The position numbers and the translations under genes were made by a program. This document shows positions 39,924 through 50,484 of a stretch of 64,000 bases of DNA, in pieces. Below the pieces are notes generated by a model. That model worked only from the letters and a program-made list of their open reading frames with translations. It searched no databases and was not told where the DNA came from. The stretch's first letter is position 1, and each line of letters begins with the position of its first letter. The stretch is taken from contig JANQKQ010000050.1 of assembly GCA_028281105.1 (NCBI GenBank), positions 1 through 64,000 on the forward strand, written 5' to 3'. Source of the stretch: Rhizobiaceae bacterium (GTDB taxonomy: Bacteria > Pseudomonadota > Alphaproteobacteria > Rhizobiales > Rhizobiaceae).

Positions 39924-40610
39924 ATGATCATCCTTGCCACCGACACCGCTGCGGCGGCCTGTGCTGCCTGCCTGTATGACGATCGCTCGGGCAAGGTGCT
40001 CGGCGAGCGTTCGATCGAACTCGGCCGTGGCCATGCCGAGCACCTGATTGGCGTTATCCGCGCCTGCCTTGCTGATGCGGGAATCGATTTCGCCTCGATT
40101 GAGCGCATTATCACCACTGTGGGTCCCGGCAGTTTCACCGGCGTGCGCGTCGGCCTTGCCACCGCGCGCGGCCTGGGCCTGGGTCTGGGGGTTCCGGTGA
40201 CCGGTGTGTCCAGCCTGGAGGCGGCGCATGCGGCTGCGCGGGAACTTGGGGCCACGGGCTCGGTCGCCGTGATCGCCGATGCGCGCCGTGAAGAGGCCTA
40301 TTTCCAGCTTTTCGTCGGCGAGGATGCCCCAGAGCCCCAGGTGCTCTCCTATCGGCAGATTGCCTCGCAGCTGCCCGACGAACCGATCGCGTTGTGTGGG
40401 TCGGGCGCGCCGCGCCTGCATCAGCTCGCGCAGCGAACCGACCTCAAGATAGTGCATGCCCTGACCGCCGCCCCCATCGCCACCATCGCCCGGCTCGGAG
40501 CGGCTCGGCCGGCCGCCTCGCAGCCGCCCGAGCCGATCTACCTGCGCCCCCCCGACGCCAAACCCGCCGGGTCGGTCATCAACCTGCGCCAGGCCGGACG
40601 AAGGCCATGA
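39924..40610 (+). CDS. tsaB: tRNA threonylcarbamoyladenosine synthesis protein TsaB
   Basis: TsaB pairs with TsaD in making t6A37 on ANN-decoding tRNAs. The ASKHA fold is seen at LATDTAAAACAACLYD, GRGHAEHLIGVI and VGPGSFTGVRVGLATARGL. The 228 residues are full length. Its stop overlaps the rimI start (ATGA), so the two are coupled. Confidence 0.95.
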   Translation: MIILATDTAAAACAACLYDDRSGKVLGERSIELGRGHAEHLIGVIRACLADAGIDFASIERIITTVGPGSFTGVRVGLATARGLGLGLGVPVTGVSSLEAAHAAARELGATGSVAVIADARREEAYFQLFVGEDAPEPQVLSYRQIASQLPDEPIALCGSGAPRLHQLAQRTDLKIVHALTAAPIATIARLGAARPAASQPPEPIYLRPPDAKPAGSVINLRQAGRRP

Positions 40611-41110
40611 GACCGCTGAGCTTCCGCAGAAAGCTGGCCGTCCATGTCTCCCGCGTCGAGCGCGACGACGTCCCGACGCTGGCGCAGATACACGCCGACG
40701 CCTTCCCGCATGCCTGGGACGAGGACGCGATGACCTCGCTGCTGAACGGCAATGGCGTCGCCGCGCTGGCCGCCCGCCCTCATGGCGACGGAGGACGCGC
40801 GCCGGTGGGATTTGTCGTCTATAGGTCGGTGAGCGAGGAGGCCGAGATCCTCACGATCGCCACAGCGGCGGGCCGGCGCCGGCGTGGCGTGGGTCGTGCG
40901 CTGATGGAGCACTGCATCCGCGCCCTGCAGGCCGATCGGGTCGAGCGCTTGATCTTAGAAGTCGGCGCCACCAACCATAAGGCGCTGGACCTTTATCGTT
41001 CCTTGGGGTTCAAGCCGATTTCCAGGCGCCGGGGCTACTACCGCCCGCCGGTTCAGGACGCGGCCGCCCACCGCCATGATGCCCTGGTCTTGCAACTTGA
41101 TCTGGACTAG
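40607..41110 (+). CDS. rimI: Ribosomal protein S18 alanine N-acetyltransferase (RimI-like)
   Basis: This GNAT acetyltransferase of 167 residues has HADAFPHAWDEDAMTSLL, the acetyl-CoA loop AAGRRRRGVGRALMEHCI and LEVGATNHKALDLYRSLGF with GYYRPP, all typical of RimI. The tsaB-rimI pair is widely conserved. The frame is open back into tsaB; the ATG at 40607 in the ATGA overlap is the natural start. Confidence 0.93.
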   Translation: MRPLSFRRKLAVHVSRVERDDVPTLAQIHADAFPHAWDEDAMTSLLNGNGVAALAARPHGDGGRAPVGFVVYRSVSEEAEILTIATAAGRRRRGVGRALMEHCIRALQADRVERLILEVGATNHKALDLYRSLGFKPISRRRGYYRPPVQDAAAHRHDALVLQLDLD

Positions 41111-41130
41111 CCCATCGCCTAGTTGATGGG
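41111..41130 (+). other. Small hairpin between rimI and fur
   Basis: CCCATC (41111-41116) and GATGGG (41125-41130) form a 6-bp stem directly after the rimI stop. No T-run follows, so it is at best a weak processing or termination signal. Confidence 0.3.
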
Positions 41131-41169
41131 CGCAAGCCGGGCTCAATGCGGCGCGAACGGAGCCACACG

Positions 41170-41586
41170 ATGGGCATCGTCGATCAGTGTATGGAAAAAG
41201 GCGTGCGGATGACCGGGCAGCGCCGGGTTATCGCCCAGGTGCTCGACCGATCCGACGACCATCCGGATGTGGAAGAGCTTTACCGCCGCGCCGCGCTGGT
41301 CGATGAGAACATCTCCATCGCCACGGTTTACCGCACGGTCAAGCTGCTGGAGGAGTTCGGCATCATCGAGCGGCATGACTTTCGCGACGGACGCTCACGC
41401 TATGAGGCGGTTCCCGACGATCACCACGATCACCTGATCGACCTTAAATCCGGCCAGGTGGTCGAGTTCTCCAGCGATGAGATCGAACGGCTGCAGGTCG
41501 AGATCGCCCGGCGCCTGGGCTATCGCCTGGTCGATCACCGCCTCGAACTGTATGGCGTCCCGCTGGGCGAACCAGATGGTGAATAG
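41170..41586 (+). CDS. fur: Fur-family metal regulator (Fur/Mur)
   Basis: This 138-residue Fur protein has the winged helix VRMTGQRRVIAQVLDRSDDHPDVEELYRRA, then ISIATVYRTVKLLEEFG, and a metal site DDHHDHLIDL. The C-terminal Cys pair of classic Fur is lacking. In most Hyphomicrobiales the gene at this position responds to manganese (Mur). The ATG at 41170 follows GGAG at good spacing; an ATG at 41146 is in frame. It precedes the acyltransferase gene by 59 bp. Confidence 0.92.
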   Translation: MGIVDQCMEKGVRMTGQRRVIAQVLDRSDDHPDVEELYRRAALVDENISIATVYRTVKLLEEFGIIERHDFRDGRSRYEAVPDDHHDHLIDLKSGQVVEFSSDEIERLQVEIARRLGYRLVDHRLELYGVPLGEPDGE

Positions 41587-41645
41587 GATTTTCATGTTTA
41601 AGTCGGCACCAGCCCACTCCGCGCAAGCGGAAAGTAAACTCAACC

Positions 41646-42464
41646 ATGATTTCGCGAATTCGCCTGGCCCTGGTCCTGACGCCCTTTCTCATCGTCACCC
41701 TGGTTGCCGCGCCGGTCCAATTCATCGCCGGCAAGGCCGGCTCGCGGCTGGCGGTCAAGATTCCGCTATGGTGGCACCGCACCCTGCTCTCCCTGCTTGG
41801 CGTAAATGTGCGCATTCACGGCGAACGCTCCACCGCCCAGCCCCTGCTGCTGGCGGTCAACCACGTCTCCTGGGTCGATATCGTCGTGCTCGGCTCCGTG
41901 TGTGAGCTATGCTTCATCGCCAAGTCGGAGGTTCGCTCCTGGCCCGGCATCAAATATCTGGCGATCCTGCAGCGCACGGTGTTCGTCGACCGCACGCGGC
42001 GGCGCCAGACCGCGGTGCAGGCCGGCTCGATCGCCTCTCGCATGATCGGTGGCGACGTCATGGTGCTGTTCGCCGAAGGCACCACCGGCAACGGCAACTA
42101 CATCGCCGATTTCAAAAGCTCGTTGTTCGGCGCCGCGCAGATCGCGGTGGAGCAGGCTGGGTTGGAAACGGCATCGGTTCAACCCGTCGCCATTGCCTAC
42201 ACAAGGCTGCACGGCATCCCGCTGGGACGGCTTCACCAGCCGCGCGCGGCCTGGCCCGGCGACGTGCGGCTGGCGCCGCATCTCTCCCAGTTTCTGGTGC
42301 GCGGCGCCTTCGACGTGGATGTGTCCTTCGGCGAGCCGATCGCGATCACGAGCACCTCGGACCGCAAACAGATCGCCAACCGCGCCAACGCCCAGGTCCG
42401 CGACATGTTCTCGAAGGCCATGCGCGGACGCGGCCTCGATGAAGTTGCGGCCATCGAGGCTTAG
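41646..42464 (+). CDS. PlsC-family 1-acyltransferase (OlsA-like by position)
   Basis: The 272-residue membrane-associated acyltransferase has an N-terminal hydrophobic helix, the catalytic NHVSWVD (HX4D) near residue 72 and the substrate motif FAEGTTGNG. Members acylate lysophosphatidic acid. In Sinorhizobium the gene between fur and miaB is, as I recall, olsA, which acylates lyso-ornithine lipid. Sequence alone does not separate the two roles, and no olsB is in the window. Confidence 0.9.
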   Translation: MISRIRLALVLTPFLIVTLVAAPVQFIAGKAGSRLAVKIPLWWHRTLLSLLGVNVRIHGERSTAQPLLLAVNHVSWVDIVVLGSVCELCFIAKSEVRSWPGIKYLAILQRTVFVDRTRRRQTAVQAGSIASRMIGGDVMVLFAEGTTGNGNYIADFKSSLFGAAQIAVEQAGLETASVQPVAIAYTRLHGIPLGRLHQPRAAWPGDVRLAPHLSQFLVRGAFDVDVSFGEPIAITSTSDRKQIANRANAQVRDMFSKAMRGRGLDEVAAIEA

Positions 42465-42548
42465 CGGCGTCGGCGGCTATTCTCATTTGACCGCAAACCC
42501 GATAGAACCGGTTGCCTTCGAAACGGGCCCACCGCCGCCGGAGCCGCA

Positions 42549-43973
42549 ATGAGCGAAACCATCGATCTGGCTGAGCCGGATGAGACCGCGTCAGCCGCGG
42601 TCGAAAGCACCCATGCGCCGCGCAAGGTGTTCATCAAGACCTATGGTTGCCAGATGAACGTCTACGATTCCACGCGCATGGAAGATGCGCTCGCCGCCGA
42701 CGGCTATGTGCCTGCCGCATCAATGGAAGATGCCGATCTCATCCTGCTCAATACCTGCCACATCCGCGAGAAGGCGGCCGAGAAAGTCTATTCCGAACTG
42801 GGGCGTATCCGCGCGCTCAAAGACGACCGCCGGACAACCGGCCGGCCGGTAACGCTGGGAGTGACCGGCTGCGTCGCCCAGGCCGAGGGCGAGGAGATCA
42901 TCGTCCGCGCCCCGGTGGTCGATCTGGTCGTCGGCCCGCAAACCTATCATCGCCTGCCGCAGATCGTCGCCCGCGCCCGGCGAGGCGAAGCGATCGTCGA
43001 TACCGAATACGCGCCCGAGGACAAGTTCGACCATCTGCCCCATGCGCGGGCGACCCGCATACGCTCGCGCGGCGTAACCGCCTTCCTGACCGTGCAGGAA
43101 GGCTGTGACAAGTTCTGCACCTTCTGCGTGGTGCCGTATACGCGCGGCAGCGAGGTTTCGCGCACCGCCGCCACGATCATCGACGAAGCCAAACGCCTCG
43201 TCGACGCCGGCGTGCGCGAGATCACCCTGCTCGGCCAGAACGTCAACGCCTGGCATGGCGAGGGCGTCGACGGACGCCAGTGGGGTCTGGGCGAGCTGCT
43301 GTTCGCGCTCGCCGAGCTGCCCGGCCTCGACCGGCTGCGCTACACCACCAGCCACCCTATCGATATGGACGATCGCCTGATCGCCGCACATCGCGACCTG
43401 GATCGGCTGATGCCCTATCTGCACCTGCCGGTGCAGTCGGGGTCGGACCGGATCCTCAAAGCGATGAACCGCAGCCACACGGCGGCCGACTATCTGCGCG
43501 TCGTCGAGCGGGTGCGCCAGGCCCGCCCCGACATCGCCATGTCGGGCGATTTCATCGTCGGCTTTCCCGGCGAGAGCGAACGCGACTTCGCCGACACGCT
43601 GGAGATCGTGCGCACCGTCGGCTACGCCGGCGCCTTCTCGTTCAAGTACAGCCCGCGCCCGGGCACCCCCGGCGCGACCATGGACGATCAGGTGCCGGGC
43701 GATGTGGCCGGCGAGCGGCTGGCCCGTCTGCAGGCGCTGCTGAACGATCAGCAACACCGTTTCAACGAAGCCTGCGTCGGCAAGACGTTCGATGTGCTGC
43801 TGGAGAAGCCGGGCCGCCGTCCCGGCCAGATCATCGGCCGTTCACCATGGTTGCAATCGGTCATAATCTCCACGCAAGATCATGATATTGGAGACCTGGT
43901 CGAAGCGAAGATCACCGCTGCCGGGCCGAACAGCCTGTCCGCGACGCTGACCGGGCGGAACACGAGCGCATAA
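42549..43973 (+). CDS. miaB: tRNA-2-methylthio-N6-dimethylallyladenosine synthase
   Basis: MiaB adds the methylthio group at A37 of tRNAs. Three parts are seen: the N-terminal UPF0004 domain with [22 protein letters not shown] and GVTGCVAQ; the radical SAM motif [15 protein letters not shown] near residues 186-193; and a C-terminal TRAM domain. The 474 residues are full length. It follows the acyltransferase gene and precedes phoH. Confidence 0.97.
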   Translation: MSETIDLAEPDETASAAVESTHAPRKVFIKTYGCQMNVYDSTRMEDALAADGYVPAASMEDADLILLNTCHIREKAAEKVYSELGRIRALKDDRRTTGRPVTLGVTGCVAQAEGEEIIVRAPVVDLVVGPQTYHRLPQIVARARRGEAIVDTEYAPEDKFDHLPHARATRIRSRGVTAFLTVQEGCDKFCTFCVVPYTRGSEVSRTAATIIDEAKRLVDAGVREITLLGQNVNAWHGEGVDGRQWGLGELLFALAELPGLDRLRYTTSHPIDMDDRLIAAHRDLDRLMPYLHLPVQSGSDRILKAMNRSHTAADYLRVVERVRQARPDIAMSGDFIVGFPGESERDFADTLEIVRTVGYAGAFSFKYSPRPGTPGATMDDQVPGDVAGERLARLQALLNDQQHRFNEACVGKTFDVLLEKPGRRPGQIIGRSPWLQSVIISTQDHDIGDLVEAKITAAGPNSLSATLTGRNTSA

Positions 43974-44004
43974 CGGGACCAGGGTCGCGCAACCGGAGAG
44001 CCTG

Positions 44005-45030
44005 TTGAACAAGCACGCCAAGCCGCCACGCGGCGGACAGAAGCAAAAGGGCAAAGGGGCATCCGACCTGGAACATCTCGTCCTTGCTTTTGAAGACAAT
44101 CAACTGGCCAGCGCTCTTTACGGCCAATTCGACGAGAACCTCGCACTGGTTGAAACCGAGTTGGGCATCGAGGCGGTCGCCCGAGGCAACGAGCTCGACA
44201 TCCGCGGCGAGCCGATCGCCGTGCGCCGCGCGCGCGCCGCGCTGGAACACCTGTATGGCCGCCTGGAGGCGGGCGAGACGCTTGAGAACGGCGATGTGGA
44301 GGGCGCCATCCGCATGGTTGCCGCCGATGACGCCGCCACTGCCGTGGGCATGGACACGAGCGCCAAATTGTCGATGGCCAAGATCAATATCAAGCGCAAG
44401 GCGATCAAGGCGCGCGGCCCCACCCAGGACGCCTATATCCGCGCCATGGACCGAGCCGAGATGGTGTTCGGCATCGGTCCGGCAGGCACCGGCAAGACCT
44501 ATCTGGCGGTCGCCTACGCGGCGGCCCTGCTGGAACGCGGCGCGGTCGATCGCATCGTTTTATCGCGACCGGCGGTCGAAGCCGGTGAGCAGCTTGGCTT
44601 CCTGCCCGGCGACATGAAGGAGAAGGTCGATCCCTATCTGCGCCCCCTCTATGACGCTCTGTACGACGTCATGGCCGGCACGAAAGTCGAGCGCGCCATC
44701 GCCACCGGGGTCATCGAGATCGCGCCGCTGGCCTTCATGCGCGGGCGCACGCTCGCCAACGCGGCGGTGATCCTGGACGAGGCGCAGAACACCACCTCGA
44801 TGCAGATGAAGATGTTCCTGACGCGACTGGGCGAGAACTCGAAAATGATCATCACCGGCGATCCCAGCCAGATCGACCTGCCCGGCGGCCAGCGGTCCGG
44901 GCTGCTGGAGGCGCTCGACATCCTCGACGGGATCAAGGGGGTGGTGCAGGTGCGCTTTACTTCGGCCGACGTGGTGCGCCACCGCCTCGTCACCGCGATC
45001 ATCGACGCCTATGACGCCCGCAATTCGTGA
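44005..45030 (+). CDS. phoH: PhoH-like ATPase
   Basis: This P-loop ATPase has 341 residues with an N-terminal KH-like domain. Walker A is GPAGTGKTYLA near residue 158, Walker B-like VILDEAQNTT, and GDPSQIDLP follows. It starts at TTG 44005 after GGAGAG. Its last 20 bp overlap ybeY, and phoH-ybeY-corC is a conserved RNA-metabolism cluster; an RNA helicase/NTPase role with YbeY is inferred from that linkage. Confidence 0.94.
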   Translation: MNKHAKPPRGGQKQKGKGASDLEHLVLAFEDNQLASALYGQFDENLALVETELGIEAVARGNELDIRGEPIAVRRARAALEHLYGRLEAGETLENGDVEGAIRMVAADDAATAVGMDTSAKLSMAKINIKRKAIKARGPTQDAYIRAMDRAEMVFGIGPAGTGKTYLAVAYAAALLERGAVDRIVLSRPAVEAGEQLGFLPGDMKEKVDPYLRPLYDALYDVMAGTKVERAIATGVIEIAPLAFMRGRTLANAAVILDEAQNTTSMQMKMFLTRLGENSKMIITGDPSQIDLPGGQRSGLLEALDILDGIKGVVQVRFTSADVVRHRLVTAIIDAYDARNS

Positions 45031-45541
45031 AGGTGCCGCCCCCGCGCCGCAGGCGGGCCGTGCGCTGCCGGCGATCGAGCTAGCGATCGATGCAGGCCAT
45101 TGGCCGCCATTCGATCGCCTGGCGACGATTGCCGCCGATGCGATAGCAGCCGCGATCTCGGTCGCCGATCTGGCCGTTAGTCCGCATGCCGAGCTGAGTC
45201 TGCTGTTCACCGACGACCGGCGAATCCGCGATCTCAACAAGCAGTGGCGCGGGTTCGACAAGCCTACCAACGTGCTGTCTTTTCCCGCCGCCCGGGGCAC
45301 GGGCGAGCCCGGTCCGCTTCTCGGCGACATCGCGCTCGCCTTCGAAACCGTGGAGCGCGAGGCGCGGCTTGAAGAACTGACGATGGAACACCATGTTTGC
45401 CATCTGCTGATTCATGGTTTTTTTCATCTTTTCGGTTATGATCATCAAACCGACCAAGAAGCGGCAGTTATGGAGGCTTTGGAAAGGCAGGCACTGGCGA
45501 AGTTGGCGATAGCCGATCCCTATGGCGATCGGCCGCAATGA
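45011..45541 (+). CDS. ybeY: Endoribonuclease YbeY
   Basis: YbeY is a zinc-dependent RNase needed for 16S rRNA 3' maturation and ribosome quality control. The zinc motif HGFFHLFGYDH lies near residues 134-144, and NKQWRGFDKPTNVLSFP is the other family signature. The 176-residue product has a longer N-terminus than E. coli YbeY. It overlaps phoH by 20 bp and probably corC as well. Confidence 0.95.
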   Translation: MTPAIREGAAPAPQAGRALPAIELAIDAGHWPPFDRLATIAADAIAAAISVADLAVSPHAELSLLFTDDRRIRDLNKQWRGFDKPTNVLSFPAARGTGEPGPLLGDIALAFETVEREARLEELTMEHHVCHLLIHGFFHLFGYDHQTDQEAAVMEALERQALAKLAIADPYGDRPQ

Positions 45542-46631
45542 AGGCTCCGGTGCTGAAAACAACCGCATGAAAGACCCCGAACCCAGTATGCCGGCTGAAG
45601 CCGAACCCGCGCCGACGGGTAGCGCCATTCAGCCGGCCAACCAATCTCCCAACGAACAAACACCCGGTTTGAACGGCCATGCGCCGGCCAACGGCCGCGA
45701 AGGCGCGTGGCTTTCGCGCTTGTTTGGCCTGGGCCGGCGCGACGCCAACCGGATTCGCGAGGACCTTACCGACGCCTTGTCGGCCGACGGCGACAAGACC
45801 GAGGCCTTCACACCGGAAGAGAAAGCGATGCTGCACAATGTCCTGCGCATGCAGGACGTGCGCGTCGAGGACGTGATGGTGCCGCGCGCCGAGATGGAGG
45901 CGGTGGAAATCGGCACGAGCCTCGGCGAACTGATGCGCATGTTCGAGGTGTTAGGCCATTCGCGCATGCCGGTGTACGAGGAAACCCTGGACGACCCGCG
46001 CGGCATGGTCCACATCCGCGACGTGATGGCCTACATCACCCGGACGGCGGAATTGTCCAAAGCCGCCGCCGCCCGGCGCAAGAACCCCTTGCCGGCCGAT
46101 CTGGACCTGAAACGGGTTTCGCTGGCCAAGCCATTGAGCGCGCTCAAGCTGGTGCGCGACGTGCTGTTCGTGCCGCCGTCGATGCTGGCCTCCGACCTGA
46201 TGGCCCGCATGCAGGCCACCCGCACCCAGATGGCGCTGGTGATCGACGAATATGGCGGCACCGACGGACTGGTCTCTCTCGAGGACCTGGTCGAAGTGAT
46301 CGTCGGCGATATCGAAGACGAACACGATATCCCCGAGGAGGGGCTGGTGGTGGAAAAGGCCGCCGGCGTGTATGTCTGCGATGCGCGCGCGCCGCTCGAC
46401 GAGATCGCGCAGATGATCGGTGACGATTTCCAGGTTGGCGGGCTGGGCGAAGAGGTCGACACCATCGGCGGCCTGGTGTTCGCGCTGATCGGCCGGGTTC
46501 CGGTGCGTGGCGAAGTGATCGAGGCGCTGGGCTTCGAGTTTCGCGTGATCGACGCGGACCCGCGGCGCATCCGCTTCATCGAGCTGACCCGGTCGCGCAG
46601 GCGTCGCCAGCGCGCGGCGCCAGCGCGCTGA
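45522..46631 (+). CDS. CorC/TlyC-type CBS domain protein
   Basis: The product has a low-complexity N-terminus, two CBS domains (DVMVPRAEMEAVEIG and VLFVPPSMLASDLMARMQ) and the C-terminal CorC_HlyC domain (VDTIGGLVFALIGRVP). There is no DUF21 membrane domain, so it is soluble, like E. coli YbeX. A role in ribosome/RNA metabolism is suggested by linkage with ybeY. The start is uncertain: ATG 45522 overlaps ybeY, while ATG 45567 lies just past it. Confidence 0.9.
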   Translation: MAIGRNEGSGAENNRMKDPEPSMPAEAEPAPTGSAIQPANQSPNEQTPGLNGHAPANGREGAWLSRLFGLGRRDANRIREDLTDALSADGDKTEAFTPEEKAMLHNVLRMQDVRVEDVMVPRAEMEAVEIGTSLGELMRMFEVLGHSRMPVYEETLDDPRGMVHIRDVMAYITRTAELSKAAAARRKNPLPADLDLKRVSLAKPLSALKLVRDVLFVPPSMLASDLMARMQATRTQMALVIDEYGGTDGLVSLEDLVEVIVGDIEDEHDIPEEGLVVEKAAGVYVCDARAPLDEIAQMIGDDFQVGGLGEEVDTIGGLVFALIGRVPVRGEVIEALGFEFRVIDADPRRIRFIELTRSRRRRQRAAPAR

Positions 46632-46712
46632 CCTTCGCGATCAACCCTATTCACAAATCGGCCGAACGCTTTTAGCTGTCCTTGGGGGCGGACCAGAGAC
46701 TGATTCGCAAAA

Positions 46713-48329
46713 GTGACACCGATCGGACAGTTGGAGCGATTGGCGGGGTCCGTCATCCTGCTTTGGGGTTGGCGGCGCACCCTCACGGCGGGCTTCGCCG
46801 GCGCGACCTCAGCGCTTGCGATGGCGCCGTTCGATCTGTTCGTCATCCTGTTCGCCACCTTCCCCGTTCTCGTCTGGCTGATCGACGGAACCGCCGCCGA
46901 TGCCGGCGCCGGCAGGTTGGGTCGTGCGCGCGCCGCCGCCTTCGTCGGCTGGTGGTTCGGCTTCGGATATTTTCTCGGCGGCCTGTGGTGGATCGGCAAC
47001 GCGCTGTTGGTCGAAGCCGATCAGTTCGCCTGGGCGCTGCCGTTGGCGGTGGTCGCGCTGCCGGCGGCGCTGGCCCTGTTCTGGGCCGCGGCCTGCGGCC
47101 TGGCCAGCGTGTGGTGGAGCGACGATTGGCGCCGCATCGTGCTTCTGGCCGCATTTGTCGGGCTCGCCGAATGGTTGCGTTCGATTGCGTTCACCGGGTT
47201 TCCCTGGAATGCCATCGGCTACGCCGCGATGACGTCGACCGTGACCCAGCAGAGCGTCTCGGTGGTGGGTCTTTATGCCGTCAATACGCTGGCGGTCCTG
47301 CTGTTTTCGATGGGCGGGATTTTCGCCCCCCGATCGCAAAAGACGCCACGGCGCGCCCGCGCGCTACTGGCCGTCGGCCTGGTTCTCATCGCCGCGCATG
47401 TCGCTTTCGGCGCGTGGCGGCTGGCCGCTCATCCCACCCGCTTCGTCGAGGACGCCAAGCTGCGGCTGGTGCAGCCGGCGATCGACCAGCGCGAAAAATG
47501 GCTGCCGGGAAAGGAAGCCGACATATTCCGCCTCTACCTGTCGCTTTCGGCCAAAGGCGACAATGTTGCCAACGACTTGGCCGGCATCACCCATCTCATC
47601 TGGCCCGAATCGGCCTTTCCGTTTCTGCTGACCGAGCGCCCGGACGCGCTGGCCGCGATCGCCGATCTGCTGCCGCCCGGCACGACGCTGATCACCGGCG
47701 CGGCGCGCATCGAGCCCGGCGTCGCCGGCAGGTTCGACGACAAGATCTTCAACTCGGTCATGGCGATCAACGATCGCGGTGAAATCACCGCCGCCGCCGA
47801 CAAGGTGCATCTCGTTCCGTTCGGCGAGTATCTGCCGTTTCACGAGCAGCTGGAGGCGCTCGGCCTGCGCCAGCTGGCCGGATCGCGCGGCGGCTTTGCG
47901 CCGGGCGCGGCCAGGACAACCATGAGTACAGGGATCGGCGGCGCCTTCCTGCCGCTCATCTGCTACGAGGTCATTTTTCCGGGCCGCGTTCTGGACGGCG
48001 CGAGCGACCCACAATGGCTCGTCAACCTGACCAACGACGCCTGGTTCGGCTCATCGCCGGGACCTTACCAGCACCACCGCCAGGCGGTCGTTCGCGGCAT
48101 CGAGGAAGGTCTTCCCGTGGTCCGAGTCGCCAATTCCGGCATCTCGTCGGTGTCCGATGCCTACGGCCGGGAGCTGATATCGCTGCCGCTGGGAGCCAGG
48201 GGCAGCGTTGATTCCGCGCTTCCCGAACCAGCCGCCGAGACCATGTTTCGGCGCTTCGGCAATCTGCCATTCTGGCTGTTGTCGGCCCTGATGATCGTCT
48301 CGACGGTGCGATTCGCAAGGCGCCGATGA
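46713..48329 (+). CDS. lnt: Apolipoprotein N-acyltransferase
   Basis: Lnt adds the third acyl chain to lipoproteins. The 538 residues have about six N-terminal membrane helices, then a nitrilase domain with the catalytic Glu in LIWPESAFPF, Lys in ADKVHLVPFGEYLPF and Cys in LICYEVIFPG. The start is GTG 46713. In Sinorhizobium this gene is actA, involved in acid tolerance and followed by phrR, the same order as here. Confidence 0.96.
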   Translation: MTPIGQLERLAGSVILLWGWRRTLTAGFAGATSALAMAPFDLFVILFATFPVLVWLIDGTAADAGAGRLGRARAAAFVGWWFGFGYFLGGLWWIGNALLVEADQFAWALPLAVVALPAALALFWAAACGLASVWWSDDWRRIVLLAAFVGLAEWLRSIAFTGFPWNAIGYAAMTSTVTQQSVSVVGLYAVNTLAVLLFSMGGIFAPRSQKTPRRARALLAVGLVLIAAHVAFGAWRLAAHPTRFVEDAKLRLVQPAIDQREKWLPGKEADIFRLYLSLSAKGDNVANDLAGITHLIWPESAFPFLLTERPDALAAIADLLPPGTTLITGAARIEPGVAGRFDDKIFNSVMAINDRGEITAAADKVHLVPFGEYLPFHEQLEALGLRQLAGSRGGFAPGAARTTMSTGIGGAFLPLICYEVIFPGRVLDGASDPQWLVNLTNDAWFGSSPGPYQHHRQAVVRGIEEGLPVVRVANSGISSVSDAYGRELISLPLGARGSVDSALPEPAAETMFRRFGNLPFWLLSALMIVSTVRFARRR

Positions 48330-48472
48330 GCCGCGGATTCGGTCGTTTCGCATCCATCACCAAGCGTGTATGCAGCCATTGCACAATCGATCCAAAAGGT
48401 ACATTATTGCGCCGACTTCGGAAAAGGGGCTAGTACCGTCAGCCCAATCACTGGAAATCTGACGGACCGTTA

Positions 48473-48491
48473 CCGGAGCGAAACGCTCCGG
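48473..48491 (+). other. Perfect hairpin in the phrR leader
   Basis: CCGGAGCG-AAA-CGCTCCGG forms a perfect 8-bp stem about 98 bp before the phrR start. There is no T-run. The rest of the 259-bp lnt-phrR gap holds no recognised signal. Confidence 0.55.
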
Positions 48492-48588
48492 GCGGCTGAA
48501 ACTCGCGTCGGCGAACTTTGTGTTTGTCTGCCGGCGTGAACCCTGAAGTCGACAAACGGCGCGGCACGCGATACAGGCGGGGATCAAT

Positions 48589-49011
48589 ATGGCCGAGACG
48601 AAAAGGAAACCCAATCCAATAGACGTCCATGTCGGCAGCCGGGTCAGGCTGCGTCGGACGATGCAAGGCATGAGCCAGGAAAAGCTCGGCGAGCATCTCG
48701 GCATCACATTCCAGCAGATCCAGAAATACGAAAAGGGCGCCAACCGAATCGGCGCCAGCCGGCTCCAGCAGATCTCGACAATTCTCAGCACACCGATATC
48801 GTTCTTTTTCGAAGGCGCCCCCGATCCGCAGGGCCACGCCACGGCCGGCCTGGCCGAAGCTGCCTCGACGAACTATGTCGTCGACTTCCTTTCGAGCTCG
48901 GAAGGCCTGCAGCTCAACAAGGCGTTCGTCCGCGTCAAGGATCCCAAAGTCCGCCGCAAGCTGGTCGAGCTGATCAAGACGCTCGCGGCCACGTCTGAAT
49001 CGGACACTTGA
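48589..49011 (+). CDS. phrR: XRE-family transcriptional regulator (PhrR-like)
   Basis: The 140-residue protein has an N-terminal Cro/C1 helix-turn-helix, VGSRVRLRRTMQGMSQEKLGEHLGITFQQIQKYEKGANRIG (in parts: RLRRTMQGMSQEKLG; FQQIQKYEKG). A C-terminal helical region ends in VRRKLVELIKTLA. The location between lnt and metK matches the low-pH-responsive phrR of Sinorhizobium. Targets are unknown. The ATG at 48589 is the only good start. Confidence 0.9.
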   Translation: MAETKRKPNPIDVHVGSRVRLRRTMQGMSQEKLGEHLGITFQQIQKYEKGANRIGASRLQQISTILSTPISFFFEGAPDPQGHATAGLAEAASTNYVVDFLSSSEGLQLNKAFVRVKDPKVRRKLVELIKTLAATSESDT

Positions 49012-49176
49012 TCCACAATCTGACCCGCTGAACCCGGCCCGTGCGCGCAATCCCTGTGCGACCCACCGGCGGATGCGTCCCTGCACTCTTGACCTGCGCA
49101 TCCACCCCATTAAAAGGCATGACGATTTTGTGAAAGCAGCCGGCCTGCCGGCGCACCCAGCCGGTTGGAGACGTGT

Positions 49177-50448
<1,272 letters not shown>

Positions 50449-50484
50449 GGCCCCGGCGCCGGCGGCATTCGGGCCGCGAACGGC

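Noticed and set aside
49012-49176. SAM riboswitch before metK
   Set aside because: The leader has a small GC hairpin and a TTGGAG near the start, reminiscent of SAM/SAH elements, but the conserved core and the P1 stem are not there.
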